Below are positions 12,101-24,776 of a stretch of 64,000 nucleotides of DNA, piece after piece (the stretch's first letter is position 1; every line of letters starts with the position of its first letter). Source of the stretch: Ceraceosorus guamensis (lineage: Eukaryota > Basidiomycota > Exobasidiomycetes > Ceraceosorales > Ceraceosoraceae); the NCBI RefSeq assembly GCF_003144195.1, contig NW_020290039.1, positions 1-64,000 on the forward strand. Reading direction: 5' to 3'. Below the pieces are notes generated by a model. It did no database searches, had not been told where the DNA came from, and saw nothing but the letters and a program-made list of their open reading frames with translations. The position numbers were made by a program, and so were the translations under genes.

Positions 12101-13917
12101 TCGGAGTGCCCACACGTAGGGCGTCCTCTTCGAGCTGCTCTCCCCGCTTGCGCTTGCGCCCCGCAATACCGACGCCTGTCATCCAATTCGCGATAAGGCC
12201 AGGCTTGCGATGCTTTTGGGGGCTGGTAGAGGTGCGTTGGCCTTCGTCGACGTCGACCATGTCTGCGCTTGCTTGCAAAGCTTCTGGCTCAAGCTTGGTG
12301 GCAGCCCGTGCTGAGTCTGCGAGAGACGAATCAAGCTGCATAGCTTCCTCATCCCGTCTTCTCTTGATGATGAGCCGCCTGCGCTTCCTTTGCGCGTCAT
12401 TAGTTCCTTTTTCGGATGTCTCACCTAAGGAAGAAAGCTCAGAGGACATATCCTGTGAGTCTAATTCCTCTTCCTCTCCTGATAGGTCCGAGGGCCCACT
12501 TTCCTCTCCATCAGCTCCATCGTCCGCTGATAATTCCATCTCGTCCTGCGAGCCTTCTGCAGAGGTTCTGTTCTCCATGGGCGGAAGAACAAAATAGAAC
12601 ACCCGCTCAGCTATCTGAATTTTGATGCTGGGCACGCGAGAGCAGGGGAGTGGTGTGAGCAGCGGAGCCGCCCGAGCGATATCGGAGAAGGGGACAGATT
12701 GATGGCAAGCGCCCCAGGGACTTCACTCACCGCTTCGACTGGAGCGCTACCACTCCATCTTTGCCGACCCAAACATCGTCTACGAACGCGCCGTTCCTGC
12801 CATAAACTTGCAACACAAAGCGACCTTGATGCTGGTTGCCGATGCTTGCGGGGGTGACCTCTTCTGGCTGTGCATCCCATTGTTGTCCAGGACTGTCATG
12901 TCCATAGACGGCCTGATCGTGCAAAGCTGGAAAGTAGCCCACATGATAATAAATGCGGGCATGCAGTCTCGAGATGGACTTCAGAGGCCCCAAATCCACA
13001 TCCACGTCTCCCTGCACCTTGGGCGCCGAGGTGATATGAGCTTCGCCCGCAGCGCTGAACTCTGGCGCGGGAATGTGGGCAGGTCTGCGTCCAATCGAAA
13101 TATCCAGCGTCTGCAAGTAGTACGAGAAACCGGGAAATTCGAGCTTTGCATAGGCTTGAATTGGGCCTGCTGGAGGATCATGCGAGAAGTCTTGGCCGGC
13201 AAACTCCTCCCCTTCCTCCATTTTGATGTGCTGATCATGGGGCTGAACCAGCTGCACATTCGCCGCGTCCATGCTCGGCTGCTCAGGTCCGCCAGTGCTT
13301 CCATCTATGCCAGAGCTGAGCATGACGTCCAAGGGGCCTGAAACATCTCCATCAGAGGCACTGGTGTGCTGTTGCGCAGCAGCGCTCGCGAGCTGCGCAG
13401 CGGATGACGCTGGGATGCCTGTCAAGGTGGCAAGCGCGTCTATGCCGCCATTCGGTACTTGCAGTCTGCTCGTACCCACACTCGCCAGTGTTGTCGGGCT
13501 AGACTGAGCATCAAAGTTGGGTTCCGCCAAAGATGCAAGAAGCTGAGCATCCAGCTTGTCTGGGGAGCTCGGCTGATCAAGCGCTACCGGAGTCACTGCG
13601 GTCCCACTCGTCTGTTCGGACGCCAATTCATCTGGCCGAATCGTTGTGAGGAGGTCGTGATCCAAAGTGTGGGCGGATGTGGAGGCGATGGGTTGGTCTG
13701 GTGGATACATACTCGTATCGGCATGATCGGTCACGCTGACTGCAGAGGGACTCGGCGAGACTCGTTGTTGAGCAGAATCGTTGCGCCTATGAGTGGCCGG
13801 ACTACCTGCTGAGACTTCGCCTTGATTCTGTATGTGATGTGGAGCGGAGCTGAGTGAGGAGGCATGCTGGACCTGTGGCGTAGCAATCGCCAGAGCAGCC
13901 TCCGTTGAGGACGTCAT
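9147..13917 (-). CDS. FHL1: FHL1-type FHA and forkhead domain transcription regulator
   Basis: Two exons, complement(join(9147..12627, 12731..13917)), give 1555 residues; the donor is GTGAGT and the acceptor GCCCAG, phase 2. The N-terminal 260 residues are disordered. An FHA domain follows (about 260-410) with the IGRR turn and SRLHARI, and it is completed by exon 2 (IQIAERVFYFVLPP). An acidic and basic stretch carries nuclear-signal-like KRRRLIIKRRR. A forkhead domain lies at about residues 761-845 (LTNHQLIKLAL, SIRHAITSSSEF, GKGSFYAL). The remaining 700 residues are Ala/Pro/Gly-rich low complexity. The FHA plus forkhead order is that of yeast Fhl1 and fission yeast Fhl1, which regulate ribosomal protein genes and rRNA processing, so I expect a nuclear role in ribosome biogenesis. 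The recognition helix differs from canonical forkheads: Asn before SIRH is Ser, and Asn after RH is Ala. Confidence 0.92.
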
Positions 13918-15796
13918 AGACCTGCGATTCTCGTGATGCTCACAGCCCGAGCCACCGCTCTACCTGTGCGTTGCCTTGCTGCCCTTGGCTATGATCGATG
14001 TTGCAGACGTGGGGGGCCTCAAAATTTGATGCGCGGCAGCAATTTGGCCGTGAAGCTGAGAGCAGTGAGACCCCGATACCGCCCACGCGAGTTGTGGTAA
14101 TGCCAAACGAATGTGAACAGTGCTCGTGCTGCTGCTGGTGTCTATGTTAGAGGTGTCAAGCAGGTGCCAATGAGCAGTGCAGGTCTTGGTGGACGCCGCC
14201 TGGGACCGGAAGGAGAGGCGAAGAAAGCTGTGCTGCAAACGTTCCTGCCCTGCTGATGGGTGCGGGATCTACAGCAGGCAGTACCGCTGCTATACCGTAC
14301 ACGCGCGAAATGTCGCGCGTCGCGTTGCTTTTCCACACACCCGCGGCCGAGCCCGCGCGGAAATTTGCACACCAAAGCTGCGCGAAGGAATAAGACGAGA
14401 CGCGAGGGCATATATTATATGCATGCAGCTAGCGCATGTGCATTCGTGATTAGCAGCGAGGCGCTCGCTATCACCGTCCATATACCGTGGGGGGCACGAT
14501 CGACTTGTCTCAGAAAGACTTGTTCGTGTACTCTTGACTCATCAATCACGTTTTGAAATGCGCGACACAGTTTGAGCGTCATCAACGCGGCGGGCGTGAT
14601 GCACAAGCAGTCTTGAGTAGCGATGCTGTGCGCGGAGTGTGCGTGAGTTGGTACAGTCGTGCTAATCAGTCACGAGTCGAGTCGTGATTCAAGTCAGAAG
14701 GGTCTGAGTGATTAATCGCTTGACGACTCACGACTTACCACCACTCAAGACTCTGACTCGGGTGAGACGCGACATTCATCTTTCGTCATGAGTGAGAGCC
14801 AACAGCGAAGCCACGCACGCTTGTCCAGAATCGAGGTGCTGATCATCTGAAACTAAGGTGCAAGTGCGCGCAAAACATCCGACCCTCATCAGAAGATACA
14901 CATACATGGCACACATATAGATATCCACCGGGCCGCGTTATTTGAAAAGCACTCTAGGCCGATGGTGTCCATTAAGATTCAAGATTCAAGATTGCGTGAA
15001 GCGCTCTCTCATCAATTCAGGCTCAAACCCTGATGGAGCCAATAGCAGCTATAGAAACTGATGCTTGGACGGCTTGGCAATTGCGAGTCGGACCTGCGCG
15101 GCAGTCACGAGTATAAGTCAAATTCGCGCAGAGATCACAGCAGTCGTGAGCCAAAGTCAAGGGTCAACGTCAAGTCAAGATCAGACAAATCACCAATCAT
15201 ACAAGCGCGCCTGTGTGTACTAATCAAACTCGACTACCACTACTACTACTCGCGACTACTACTCACGTATTCTTGATTGTTGAACTCTCTCGATTTGGCT
15301 GCAGGTGTCCTTGATTCAAGCTGGATAAGTAAGCCTCACCAAATCTGAATCGCAGCCAGTGCGCATATGACCATCACGCTCGGAACAGTCACATGTGCAC
15401 AAGAATCGATCAACATCGATCGCCGCCCCCGCGGTCCCCATTCGTGATTCTCGATCACAAAGTTCTGAGCGTGCCGGCAGCACCTCGAACACTCTAAAAT
15501 TGAGGCTAGCAAGCGTGCTGGCACCATCATGACTTCGAAAAAGTAGCAAGTCCATTCGAGGCACCCACGCAGCCAGTATCGTCAACTCGACTATATACCC
15601 TCCTTGGAAGTTGACTCTCACCCGAAAGGACAGGGCGGCGCGCTATCATCGTTAGGAGCCGAGCCTCTTTCTCGAGCTGGCAGCCAGCTATTATCTGAAT
15701 CCGCATTCCGAGTAACGCGCTTGATAGATCCAGATTGAGAGCTCCTTCGGGCGAGCCGCCCGCTCACACGTTCTATTCGATTGGCTGTTGGCTGCG
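13918..15796. other. Intergenic between divergent FHL1-type gene and Dicer, about 1.9 kb
   Basis: Divergent promoter region. No supported coding sequence. It is rich in degenerate repeats: GAGTCGTGATTC and ACTCACGACTT words near 14670-14735, a threefold GATTCAAGATT run near 14975-14995, and CGACTAC/TACTACTACT runs near 15230-15265. These are shared with other gene-free stretches of the window. Confidence 0.5.
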
Positions 15797-18700
15797 ATGA
15801 GTGGTCACGATTCCACTGCCGTCACACCGCCTCGATCTCCAATTTCACACCCACCATCAACTCCAAGCAGATCCAAGAGAGCTTTGAAGGACCTCGACGC
15901 ACTTCGCGGTGCCCCAGAAAGTCAGCCTGGGCAAATCTTGCCTTCATGGCGGTCCCAAGAGAATTCCGGCGCTTTGGGCAATGCCTGCGATAGCCCGAGT
16001 CCCGCAAGGGACGGCCGACTGACCAAGAAGGCCAAGGTCGAGCTCACCCCCAGATCTTATCAAGTGAGTGTGCAGCGCCAGTCCTTTCAAAGCGCTGCGT
16101 ACTGAGTGGTCCTTAAGGCTCAATACACATGGTTCTCGCGTATCCAGAGCTACCTCTACGAAATTGCGAAACGCCGATCCGTCATCGCTGTGCTGCCGAC
16201 AGGCAGCGGCAAGACGCTCGTGGCTGCAATGCTCATTCAGCATGTCCTCGACATGCACCAAGGCCAACATGCGCAGCGGTCCCCACCCGACGTTTTCAAG
16301 CCACCGACGCAGCCCACACCCCTGCCGGGCAACGAGCACACATCGGAGCGCAAGGTCATTCTCTTCCTCGTGAATTTGGTCCCTCTGGTGCATCAGCAGG
16401 CCACTTTCATTGAAGAACACACCAACGCCAGAGTCGGGCGTCTCTTCGGAGGAGTGGGCGTAGATACGAGGGACGAGGCACAATGGGCTCACATGACCAA
16501 GCAAGGCACGTACGACGTCATCGTAGCTACAGCGCAGTGCGTGCTGGATGGCCTTATTCATGGATTCTTCAGCATCAGAGATATTCAGCTGCTGATCTTT
16601 GACGAAGCCCACCATGCGAGCCTGGTCCACCCGTATCGGCGCATCATGAACTGCTACTGGGACACGCATCCCAAACAGCGTCCACACATCTTTGGCATGA
16701 CTGCCAGTCCTCTCAAATCTGGCGCAAGCTTCGAACACGCCACCCAAACCCTCGAGAGAACGCTGGACGCGATCATCTTGACGGCTCCGGAGGCGCACCG
16801 CGAAGAGCTCACTCGGGCCGTCAGTCGACCTCAAGAGCTCGTGGTGGAATTTAACCCTGCGCCATTGTCAAGTCCTAGCAGATTTACAAAGTTCATCGAG
16901 TCGGAATTCGGTGCCATGCCAGGCTGTAAACGCCTGCTGGCACGGATCGACGAAGTGTGAGCTGGAGGATCGCATCGACCCCAGATAGATATAGATGACG
17001 TGACTGACATATCCTCCCTCTTCTGGCCTTTCGCATTAGGACGGCGGAATATGGGGTTCTGATGGCTGACCTCGTCTGGATGACTTCCTCCAAGGACATA
17101 CGAGCAGCTTCGCGAGAATTGCAAGACTACAGGCCATCGGCAGAATCGGACTATGAGCTGCTTAATTATGAATGGCGCCTTCAGCATGCATTCGACGCCG
17201 ACCTCAGTCATGCCAATTTGCCAGCAACAGCCATAACACTAAGCAGCCTGAAGGCTAACCACAGCCCGACTGACGTTGTAGATGAAAGCCAAGCGCCGGA
17301 TCTCGCCGCCGATGCAGCCTGGCAGAAGCTGTCGGAAGAGATCGAGCTCGACAAAGAGTTCCTTGAGGTCCTTGATGCCGTTATTCTACCGGACCGGCTC
17401 GAAGTGACGAGGGACAATGCCACGCCGAAGATCATCGCCTTGGTAGAAGTGCTCAGATCTCTGAGGATGGACGGTCGTTTGTCGTCCGACTTCTGTGGGA
17501 TCATCTTCGTGTCGAGGAGAGAGACAGCCATGGCTCTCAATGAGCTCATCAAACGCGTTCCTCAACTCGATTTCCTGCATCCAGAGTGCCTGATTGGACA
17601 CGACGCTGACGCCCGACTCGGCATGAGCTGGCAAGATCAGAGCAAGTGCCTTGCACGATTTCGACGCAGGGATCCGACCAATTTGCTGATTGCCACCAGT
17701 GTCTTGGAGGAAGGACTCGACATCTCGCCGTGCAACGTCATCATCCGCTTCGACCTCTTTCACACACATATACAATTCGTGCAAAGCCGAGGTCGTGCTC
17801 GACACCAAGATAGCCAGTACATCATTCTGGTGGAGCGAGGCAATGCGAAGCTAAGCAAGTTGCTCGTGGCAGTGACTAGAGCTGAGCACGAGATGCAGAC
17901 ATGGCTGCACAACCTACCAGATGATCGAGAGCTTCCGACGGATGCGCTCGCTACTTCCTCAAGAGGGGCTCTGGACGATGGTGAGGAGGAGCTGAACGCA
18001 ATGGAAGCCAAGGTACATCTCGACGAAAGGTCCACCGGTGCGCGGCTTCACCCAGCAGATTGCCTTGGAGTGCTATCGTATTACGTTGCGATCCTTCGAA
18101 CAGATGACTACTCCCCCTCAGCACCTGTGTACGCCTTCGATCGAGGCTTGAATGGCGTTTCTGCGACCGTCCATCTGCCCGCCAATGCGCGATTGCGAGT
18201 CGTGCACGGACCGGCCTGCAAATCGAAGAGAGTAGCCAGACGCTTTGCCGCTTTCGAGGCTTGTCGCCATCTCCGAGCTTTAGGCGTGCTTGACGACCAT
18301 CTCGTGCCCCGCGTGCATCGACCTCAGATGGACTTCCAGCCGTTCGAGAAAACTGTGCACGGCAAGGTCATGGGCACTCGCTTTCGCGAAATTCGCCTGA
18401 CCATTCCTCCGCCGCGCGTATTCTGCCGGCTTCCTCAGAAGACGAGCAACGAGCAGTTCTTGGTGCACGCAACCCTTTTGAATCTGTCCTCCCTCGCATC
18501 AGAGCCAAAGCCGCGAGACCTGCTTCTCATCACGTTTGAACCGCTTCCCAAATTGCCTGAACTACCGTTGCATCTTGAGCATGGTGCCTGTGTTTTACCG
18601 GAGAGCGCCGGCTCAGTGCCGATACTTTTGACCCCCAGTCAGCTCTTCCTTTGCCGCAAGTATACTGCTCTAGCTTTTGCACTGATGGTGAGTTTGAACT

Positions 18701-21280
18701 CGTGGTCGGTCTTGAAACGTCTTCTGACACGAAGGACCTTGACAGACGCGCAAGAAACAACCTTCCGCAGCGTTGACGTTCTTTATACTCCCATTGCTCT
18801 CGGGACGGCGTCATTCGGAGGATTCTGCGCTTTCAATCGACTGGCCAGAAGTCAAGCATCTTGTCGACTCAAACCTCAGGCCCGTTGCTCTGACAACCTT
18901 CCTTGATCAAGACGAGATCCAAGCAGCGAATGAGATCCTGCGAGACAGAGTGATCACGAGAGGAATGGACGTACGATGTGCGGCTCCTTTGCACGGTAAG
19001 TAGCTCCGAGAGTGCCGTGTTCCAGATGCAATTACTTACGTATGAGCACTTCTCACTCATCAGTGCTGGATGTCGATACGTTTGACGACCTTACTTTCGA
19101 GCGGATTGAAGAGGTGCGGCGCACGTACAGACGCGCGTTCTCTGGGCCACCACAAGAGCAAGATGTGACCTGTCTTAGGCCAGATTCACCTTCTCAGCAG
19201 TATTACGGTGGCGAGGCTCTGATCATCACTGCTCGGAGACTCCCTCGCTTCGACAATTATCTCTCCCCTCTCCCAAACGAAGGCCGGAGACGAACCGCTG
19301 TGAGTGAGAGGTACAGGTGGCCGCCCATCGCGCTGCGCTCATCGATACCTGCACTTTACCGACAGTACGCGCGCAATCACTATCTGGTCAGGGCTGCATG
19401 CTGGCTGCACCCCATCAGCGCCTCATGCCACCGCGCCATCAGCTTCGTTCCATCAATTCTGGCCCACGTGGAGCATTTGCTCAGAGTCCACGAGCTGAAT
19501 GATCGCCTTTTCGCGTCTTCCCTTGATGTCTCGATGCTACAGGTCGCAACCTCTGCCCCTTCGGCTGGTCGCGACTTCGATTATCAGAAACTCGAGTTTT
19601 TGGGAGACGCGTTCTTCAAAATTGCCGGGAGCTGCTACGTCTTCTCCCGCACAATTACGCAGAATGAAGGCGAGCTGCACGTGTCTCGACTCAAAGTCAT
19701 CAGCAACGCGAATTTAGTGCGCAAGGCAGTTCAGCGCGGCATCTGGCAGGCTTGCCAGGTTTCAAGCTTCTCCCGTAAGGGCTGGAGCCCCGTGGCTCAT
19801 CAAGTGCTCACGTTCAATGGAGGTGCCAAGGTCAGCGAGAAGCTGTTGGCTGACGTTGTGGAAGCTTGCATGGGATCTGCGCTCATGCTCGGCGGGGAGA
19901 CTCTATGTCTCAGCGTCATGAGCCAACTGGGGCTGTGGCCAGAGGACTACAAGATGCTCTCTGATATGCATGGCAACTGGGACAAGCAGCGCAGCAAGAC
20001 TGTACCAAGTGGTGGCAACGAGCCTGAACGCATCAATAAGCGAGCTCTGGAGAAGCTGGAAAACCTCTTGCAGTATCGATTCAGCGAGCCTGAGCTGGCT
20101 TTGGAAGCCCTTATGCACCCGTCCCTCATAGCTTCGGATCTCCCCAGCTACCAGCGACTCGAGTTCCTAGGGGACGCCGTCGTCGATTTCCTAGTCGTCG
20201 ATCATTTGCAAAATAGCTATGGAGAGCTCGACGAGGGTGCTCTCACGCTGCTCAAGGGAAATGCTGTCTCCAATGCCGCTTTTGGCGCTCTGTGCGAAGC
20301 CATTGGTCTTCATCACTTTCTGCAACATTCTGACGCTACGCTTGCTCGAGCAGCATTCGAATATGCCACGCAAGCCGCTAAATCGAGGGCGGAGCAAGAG
20401 GCAAAGGAGGCGAAAGATCGCAGACAGTATTGGTGGCACTTGTCACCTCCAAAGGCGATGGCTGATATTTGCGAATCGATCATGGGAGCAGTATTTACGG
20501 ACAGCCATTTCAACCTTGAAGTGGCAAAGTCGCTGTTCGATCGCCTCTTCCTCCCTTTCTTCAAGCAATACGTTCGACCGGAAACTGTAGTCATACACTC
20601 CACTGCGGCGCTGTCCACTATCTTGCAGCAGCTAGGATGTCGGAACTATTCTTTGGAGCTCACCGAAGCGGAGCTATACGCCCAGAAAAGTTTCAAGCGT
20701 ATCGATCTTCGTTACGATGCTCCTGAGCCCAGCGTGGGTCTCAGATGCAGAGTCGTATTTCATGGAATGCTTCTTGGCGAAGGGCTTGGCGTAGGTGAGT
20801 CTAGCAGCTGCAGACTATGCTCAACAGCTTTCGCTGACGTTTGCGGTCTGCGTCCTCGATGCTCGTGCAGGACGACAGCAAGCTCAGACGGAAGCGGCTA
20901 AAGCCGCGACTGAGTTGCTAGACAGGGAAGGTCAGTCTCACGTGGGCGCCATTCGAGACCGTGCAAGCTGACCTGAAGGGCGCGCGTGTTTTTCCAATAT
21001 CGAAAATACACAACCAGGTAAAGCGTTGCTGCAACGCTGCGACTGTCGCGAAGAGAGCGCGCGTGTGCGACAAGCCACGCGGCAACATCGAGATGCTGCT
21101 CGTGAGGGCAATTCATCGTGCGGATCCGAAGAGGGGGAGCTTGAGAGCGACACGGAAGGAAAAAGTCAGGAAGATGGAGAACAGGACGTCAATGTCGCAG
21201 CCGGCCATGCTAGCGCCCCCGTTACGAGCAACGACATCTTCTCGGACAGGCAGGAAGATGCCATGGACACTCTTGCCTAG
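15797..21280 (+). CDS. DCL: Dicer-like ribonuclease III
   Basis: Exons: join(15797..16063, 16118..16956, 17040..18687, 18746..18995, 19064..20794, 20871..20930, 21018..21280), giving 1685 residues. A likely further in-phase intron, 19300..19365 (GTGAGT to ACAG), would shorten it to 1663. Order of parts: short N-terminal extension; DExD helicase with Walker A LPTGSGKT (about residue 115), DEAHH and MTASP; helicase C with QSRGRARHQ (about 616); Dicer dimerisation domain (about 710-825); a platform-like region where no clear PAZ motif is visible; RNase IIIa with KLEFLGDAFF (about 1177) and LADVVEACMG; RNase IIIb with RLEFLGDAVVDF (about 1365) and MADICESIMGA; and a dsRBD-like tail ending with an Ala-rich helix. 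All acidic RNase III residues are present, so it should cleave dsRNA into small RNAs. The seventh exon is a hydrophilic tail; its intron uses a GTCAGT donor. Confidence 0.95.
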
Positions 21281-21511
21281 TCTCAATGCTGCCGTCTTTA
21301 CAGTTTGGGGCGCCTTCGATGCAACAAATCATGATTGCTTGTGCTGTACATTCAAAAGGTTCAGTGACCATGAAATTGAAACACATCCCCGTACCTCCAG
21401 TCGTCTTGGACTGGCGACGCTGGAGCGCTCGGCGTGGCTCCGAGACGTGAATTTGATGGTGCTGCGGCAGAAGAAGACGCGCAATTCTGGGAAGGCCGAC
21501 GAGCTCTAGGC

Positions 21512-23103
21512 TCAGACGGCAGGCCGGCCGACCAGCACAGTGCTGCCATCCGTCTCGTCCGATCCGCTCCCATTCGGATCTCTAACAGAAGGAGCGGATC
21601 TTCGATTGGTGCTTCCAGCAGGCTGATCGGATGTCTTTGCAGCGCTCTCGACAGCTCCCGTGTATGCGGCTCCCTGCTGGACCCCTGAAGCTTTTGCAGA
21701 TTCCGACAAGAGGCCATAGTCGTCCGGTCTCTGTCCCGAAGTCCCGGCTCTGCGGAACCTTTCCGAATCTTTGCGCGCAGCAGCTCCCAAGTCTCTTCCA
21801 TGCCCCGTTCCGACAATGCGCGCCATGAATCCAGCGATACCGCCAAGCCCTTCGGGGCCGATGCCCACGTTCGAAGGGACCGAAAGCGAGCCACCTGATC
21901 CGGTGGAGGAGGGCGGCCGCGTGGCTATGGATGAGGTGTCGAACGAGTCCCTTTGCGCATCCATCTCCTTCAGTTCTTTTAGCATGAGCTCTCGCACTCG
22001 CGTGGTCAGGTCGTTGACGTCGTCTTTGCCCAGTCCCTGCGTGGAAATCGGCTCCAAGACTGCGGTGAAGGTAGGATGCCACATGTTAAGCTCTCTATGT
22101 GGCTTGCACGGGTTACGGACTGTATGTAGCAAAGAGTACGCACCCTTGATTCGGATCGTGCCGCCTTCAAACCGGGTTTTGCCGTCAAACAGGCGATTGT
22201 AGTTTTCGCACACCACAGGGACAATAGGCACCTGTGCCTGGACGGCAAGATGGAACGCTCCCTTTTTGAAAGGCAGAAGATCAGGGAAAGGCAGATTGGA
22301 GCGAGTGCCTTCGGGGAAGATCCATAGAGAAAGCTGCAGGAGCGAAGCGAGTAGCGAGTGAAGCGAGTGTGCATGTGAGCCTCCGCCTGCGCGCACGCGA
22401 ACTGACTGGCTTGAAAGCGAAACATCAGCATAGCGCCCTCACCTTTCGCTTCTTCATCTCCGCGCCGACCTGATTGAAGGCTTTGACCGCGTCGTGTCTG
22501 TTCTTGCGATCGATGAACACAGCTCCAGACAGCGACACTGAAGGATACGCGAGACGATACGTGAGCAACAGCGATCATGCTTTTCCTTGCATCAGCACCA
22601 GACACGGGTATGTCTTGCCTGCTGTATGCACTTTCAAAGACCCACTCACTGAATTGACCCAGCAAAGGAGCATACTTGAGTTCTTGCTTTGCCATGATGG
22701 ACGCCATCTTGGGAAAGATGCGGCCGAGGTACAGAATGTCGATACCCGTCTGATGGTTGCCGACCAGCACACCTGGTCTGCCCTTTTCGAAGTTTTCCTC
22801 TCCCTCGACGTGATACCTGATTCCTGTGAGCGTACCAGCGTAGAGGTAGAATGACCTGGCCACGTAGTAGTTGGTGTTGAGTCGCTGAGCGCCGGGTATG
22901 ATGGTGAGAGCGATGGAGCAGATGACGCCAAATACACTGCACACACCCAAGCCGCTGATGTACACTATCGTATTGAGGTACATCCTCGCCCGCTTGGACC
23001 GCGGAGATAGCAGGGAAAGCAGGAGGAAGGATGTCCCCAGGGTATAGGCGAGCGTTCGAGATATGAGGCCCATGATGAAGAGGAGCGAAGCCCACAGGCT
23101 CAT
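21512..23103 (-). CDS. SLC1: 1-acyl-sn-glycerol-3-phosphate acyltransferase (SLC1/AGPAT type)
   Basis: Four exons, complement(join(21512..22059, 22144..22333, 22443..22537, 22650..23103)), give 428 residues; phases agree at all junctions. The N-terminus has two hydrophobic membrane segments. The PLSC domain shows the catalytic NHQTGIDILY (NHx4D, about residue 113), an SGAVFIDRK turn, FPEGTRS and the VPIVPVV motif. After RIKVLEPISTQGL the last 130 residues are a disordered Ser/Gly tail not needed by the core family (about 300 residues). The enzyme acylates lysophosphatidic acid to phosphatidic acid in the endoplasmic reticulum for phospholipid and triacylglycerol synthesis. The start is ATG 23103; the frame is open upstream with another ATG at 23391, but that extension is not family-like. 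The last intron uses a GTGCGT donor. The stop lies 231 bp from the Dicer stop, in convergent orientation. Confidence 0.93.
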
Positions 23104-24099
23104 TTGGTACGCTGATGTGATGGGTGGCTGACAGGGTATTCCCTGCGCTAGCAAGCTCAGATCGCAGACGTCTGAAGAAATTCTTGCGGATGAGCTGTAC
23201 GGTCGCCAAGCTTCGCCTGCGGATTGGGGGAAGCAAGGGAATCGGGAGGGCGGCTGATTGTGACGCCTATGTATAAGGAGAGCCTCGTAAGCTTTTGGGC
23301 GTCTGACCTGTGATAGTGGAGAGAGTAAGGGGAGATCGAGGCACACAGGATTTGCGTCGCTCCTTGCTCTGTCGCCTCTGACCGCTTGCAACCAACGCAG
23401 CGATCATAGACTTTTGCGTCTTCCATCGATCATCGCCCGCCGGTTTTGGCGAAGCGCGTTTGGAAAGCCGGGCGCGGGGCGGGGGCGGGGCGCGCATGGG
23501 CCGGCTAACCTGCCTGACCTGCCTGGTGTGCGGGCAGCGCGCGTGCCCGCGTCCAGCAGCAGATGAGCGCAGCAGCGCCCCAACACAAACCCAAAAAAGA
23601 CATGCACACGCGGGTCCGTGCGTGAGAGCGCGTCCGCTGAATTGGACAATGTGAATCATGAATTGATTTCACGCTGCGTGGACTTGAAGCGCCAAATCTT
23701 CAATGGTGAAAGTCGAGCTTACATTTCACACCAGGTTGTTTGAATTAAAAAGGGCTTGCTTGGTATTCTGCATCCACGTGACCACACCAATCATTCGAGC
23801 GCTGACTTGCAACTGCGCTGCCCTCGTCAAGTCAACATCAGCTCGCGACCAAGCTGATGGTGGATTCAGCAGGTGGTCAGTGACGCCTCACCTTCCGAAA
23901 CGCTCACCCTCATGCCTATGCGTTCTTGATTTACTTAGCAAGTCCGGGCTTCCCCTTTCCTGCTCCTCCGTAGACATAGACACCTCTCAAGAGGTTGCAG
24001 GCGAGCGCGCTCACGTAAAGCTTCCTCTCTGAAGCAGCAGCAGCGGTCTTGCGAAGTGGACGCTTCTTACCGACATCAGGAAGAGTAGCATCAAAAGTC
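23104..24099. other. Divergent promoter region between SLC1-type gene and ATG12
   Basis: About 1 kb without supported coding sequence, serving both transcription directions. A GC-rich patch (GGGGCGGGGGCGGGGCG, about 23477-23493) could bind zinc-finger activators; this is conjecture from sequence only. Confidence 0.5.
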
Positions 24100-24776
24100 A
24101 TGGCGTCGACAGGTGACGGCATCGTACCAGCTGCTGCTCAAGCAGGTCAGTGGTGCTCAGAATGCGCTAGCCTTTGCAAACTCGTAGCACACTTTGCTGA
24201 TTTTAATTTTCACCTGCTATCTCACTAGCGCTGGACGAGTACCGCAAGAAAGATGCGGCAAAGATCGTAGTCCGCTTCAAAGCGATCGGCAACGCTCCGA
24301 TCATGAAGAACAACTACTTTCGCATCACCGCTTTCAATCGTTTTCATGCTGTCATTGTATTTTTGAGAAAGGAGTTGGGTTACTCTGGTAAAGAGCCGCT
24401 AGTGAGTGTCGAGTGGATGGGTCAGAGATACGAGCGCTTTGCAGAGCGAATGAGGTTCAGGGGTCCTGGGGCCTACAAGCTGCTAAGTCGCGGCATAGAT
24501 CTCGGCACGCTCGCTCGTGTAGTAGTGTCTGCAGCCAAGGTCTGAAAGCGCTCTTATCTCAACACTCTGTGCCCTCGAATCCCGCAGTTCCTCTACATCA
24601 ACGCCTCCTTTGCTCCCGCAGCCGACGACAGCGTGGGCAATCTGTATAGGGTGCGTGCCCCTGCTGCTCCTGTGCAAGGACCTGCTGAGTCTGACTGCCC
24701 CCTCTTTACGCTACAGTGCTTCGGCACAGAAGGACATCTGATCGTCAACTACTCCACACAGGCTGCTTGGGGTTGA
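24100..24776 (+). CDS. ATG12: Ubiquitin-like autophagy protein ATG12
   Basis: Four exons, join(24100..24145, 24229..24401, 24588..24650, 24717..24776), give 113 residues. Introns are 83, 186 and 66 nt; the first uses a GTCAGT donor. The ubiquitin-fold core is clear: [11 protein letters not shown], an ITAFNRF stretch, the [19 protein letters not shown] strand with its acidic loop, [12 protein letters not shown], and the C-terminus QAAWG. The terminal Gly is the residue activated by ATG7 and ATG10 and conjugated to a lysine of ATG5; as in other ATG12 proteins no residues follow it, so no protease processing is needed. The product is shorter than yeast Atg12 (186 residues) because the disordered N-terminal extension is only about 15 residues long. 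It acts at the phagophore in the ATG12-ATG5-ATG16 complex, which drives ATG8 lipidation. Confidence 0.95.
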
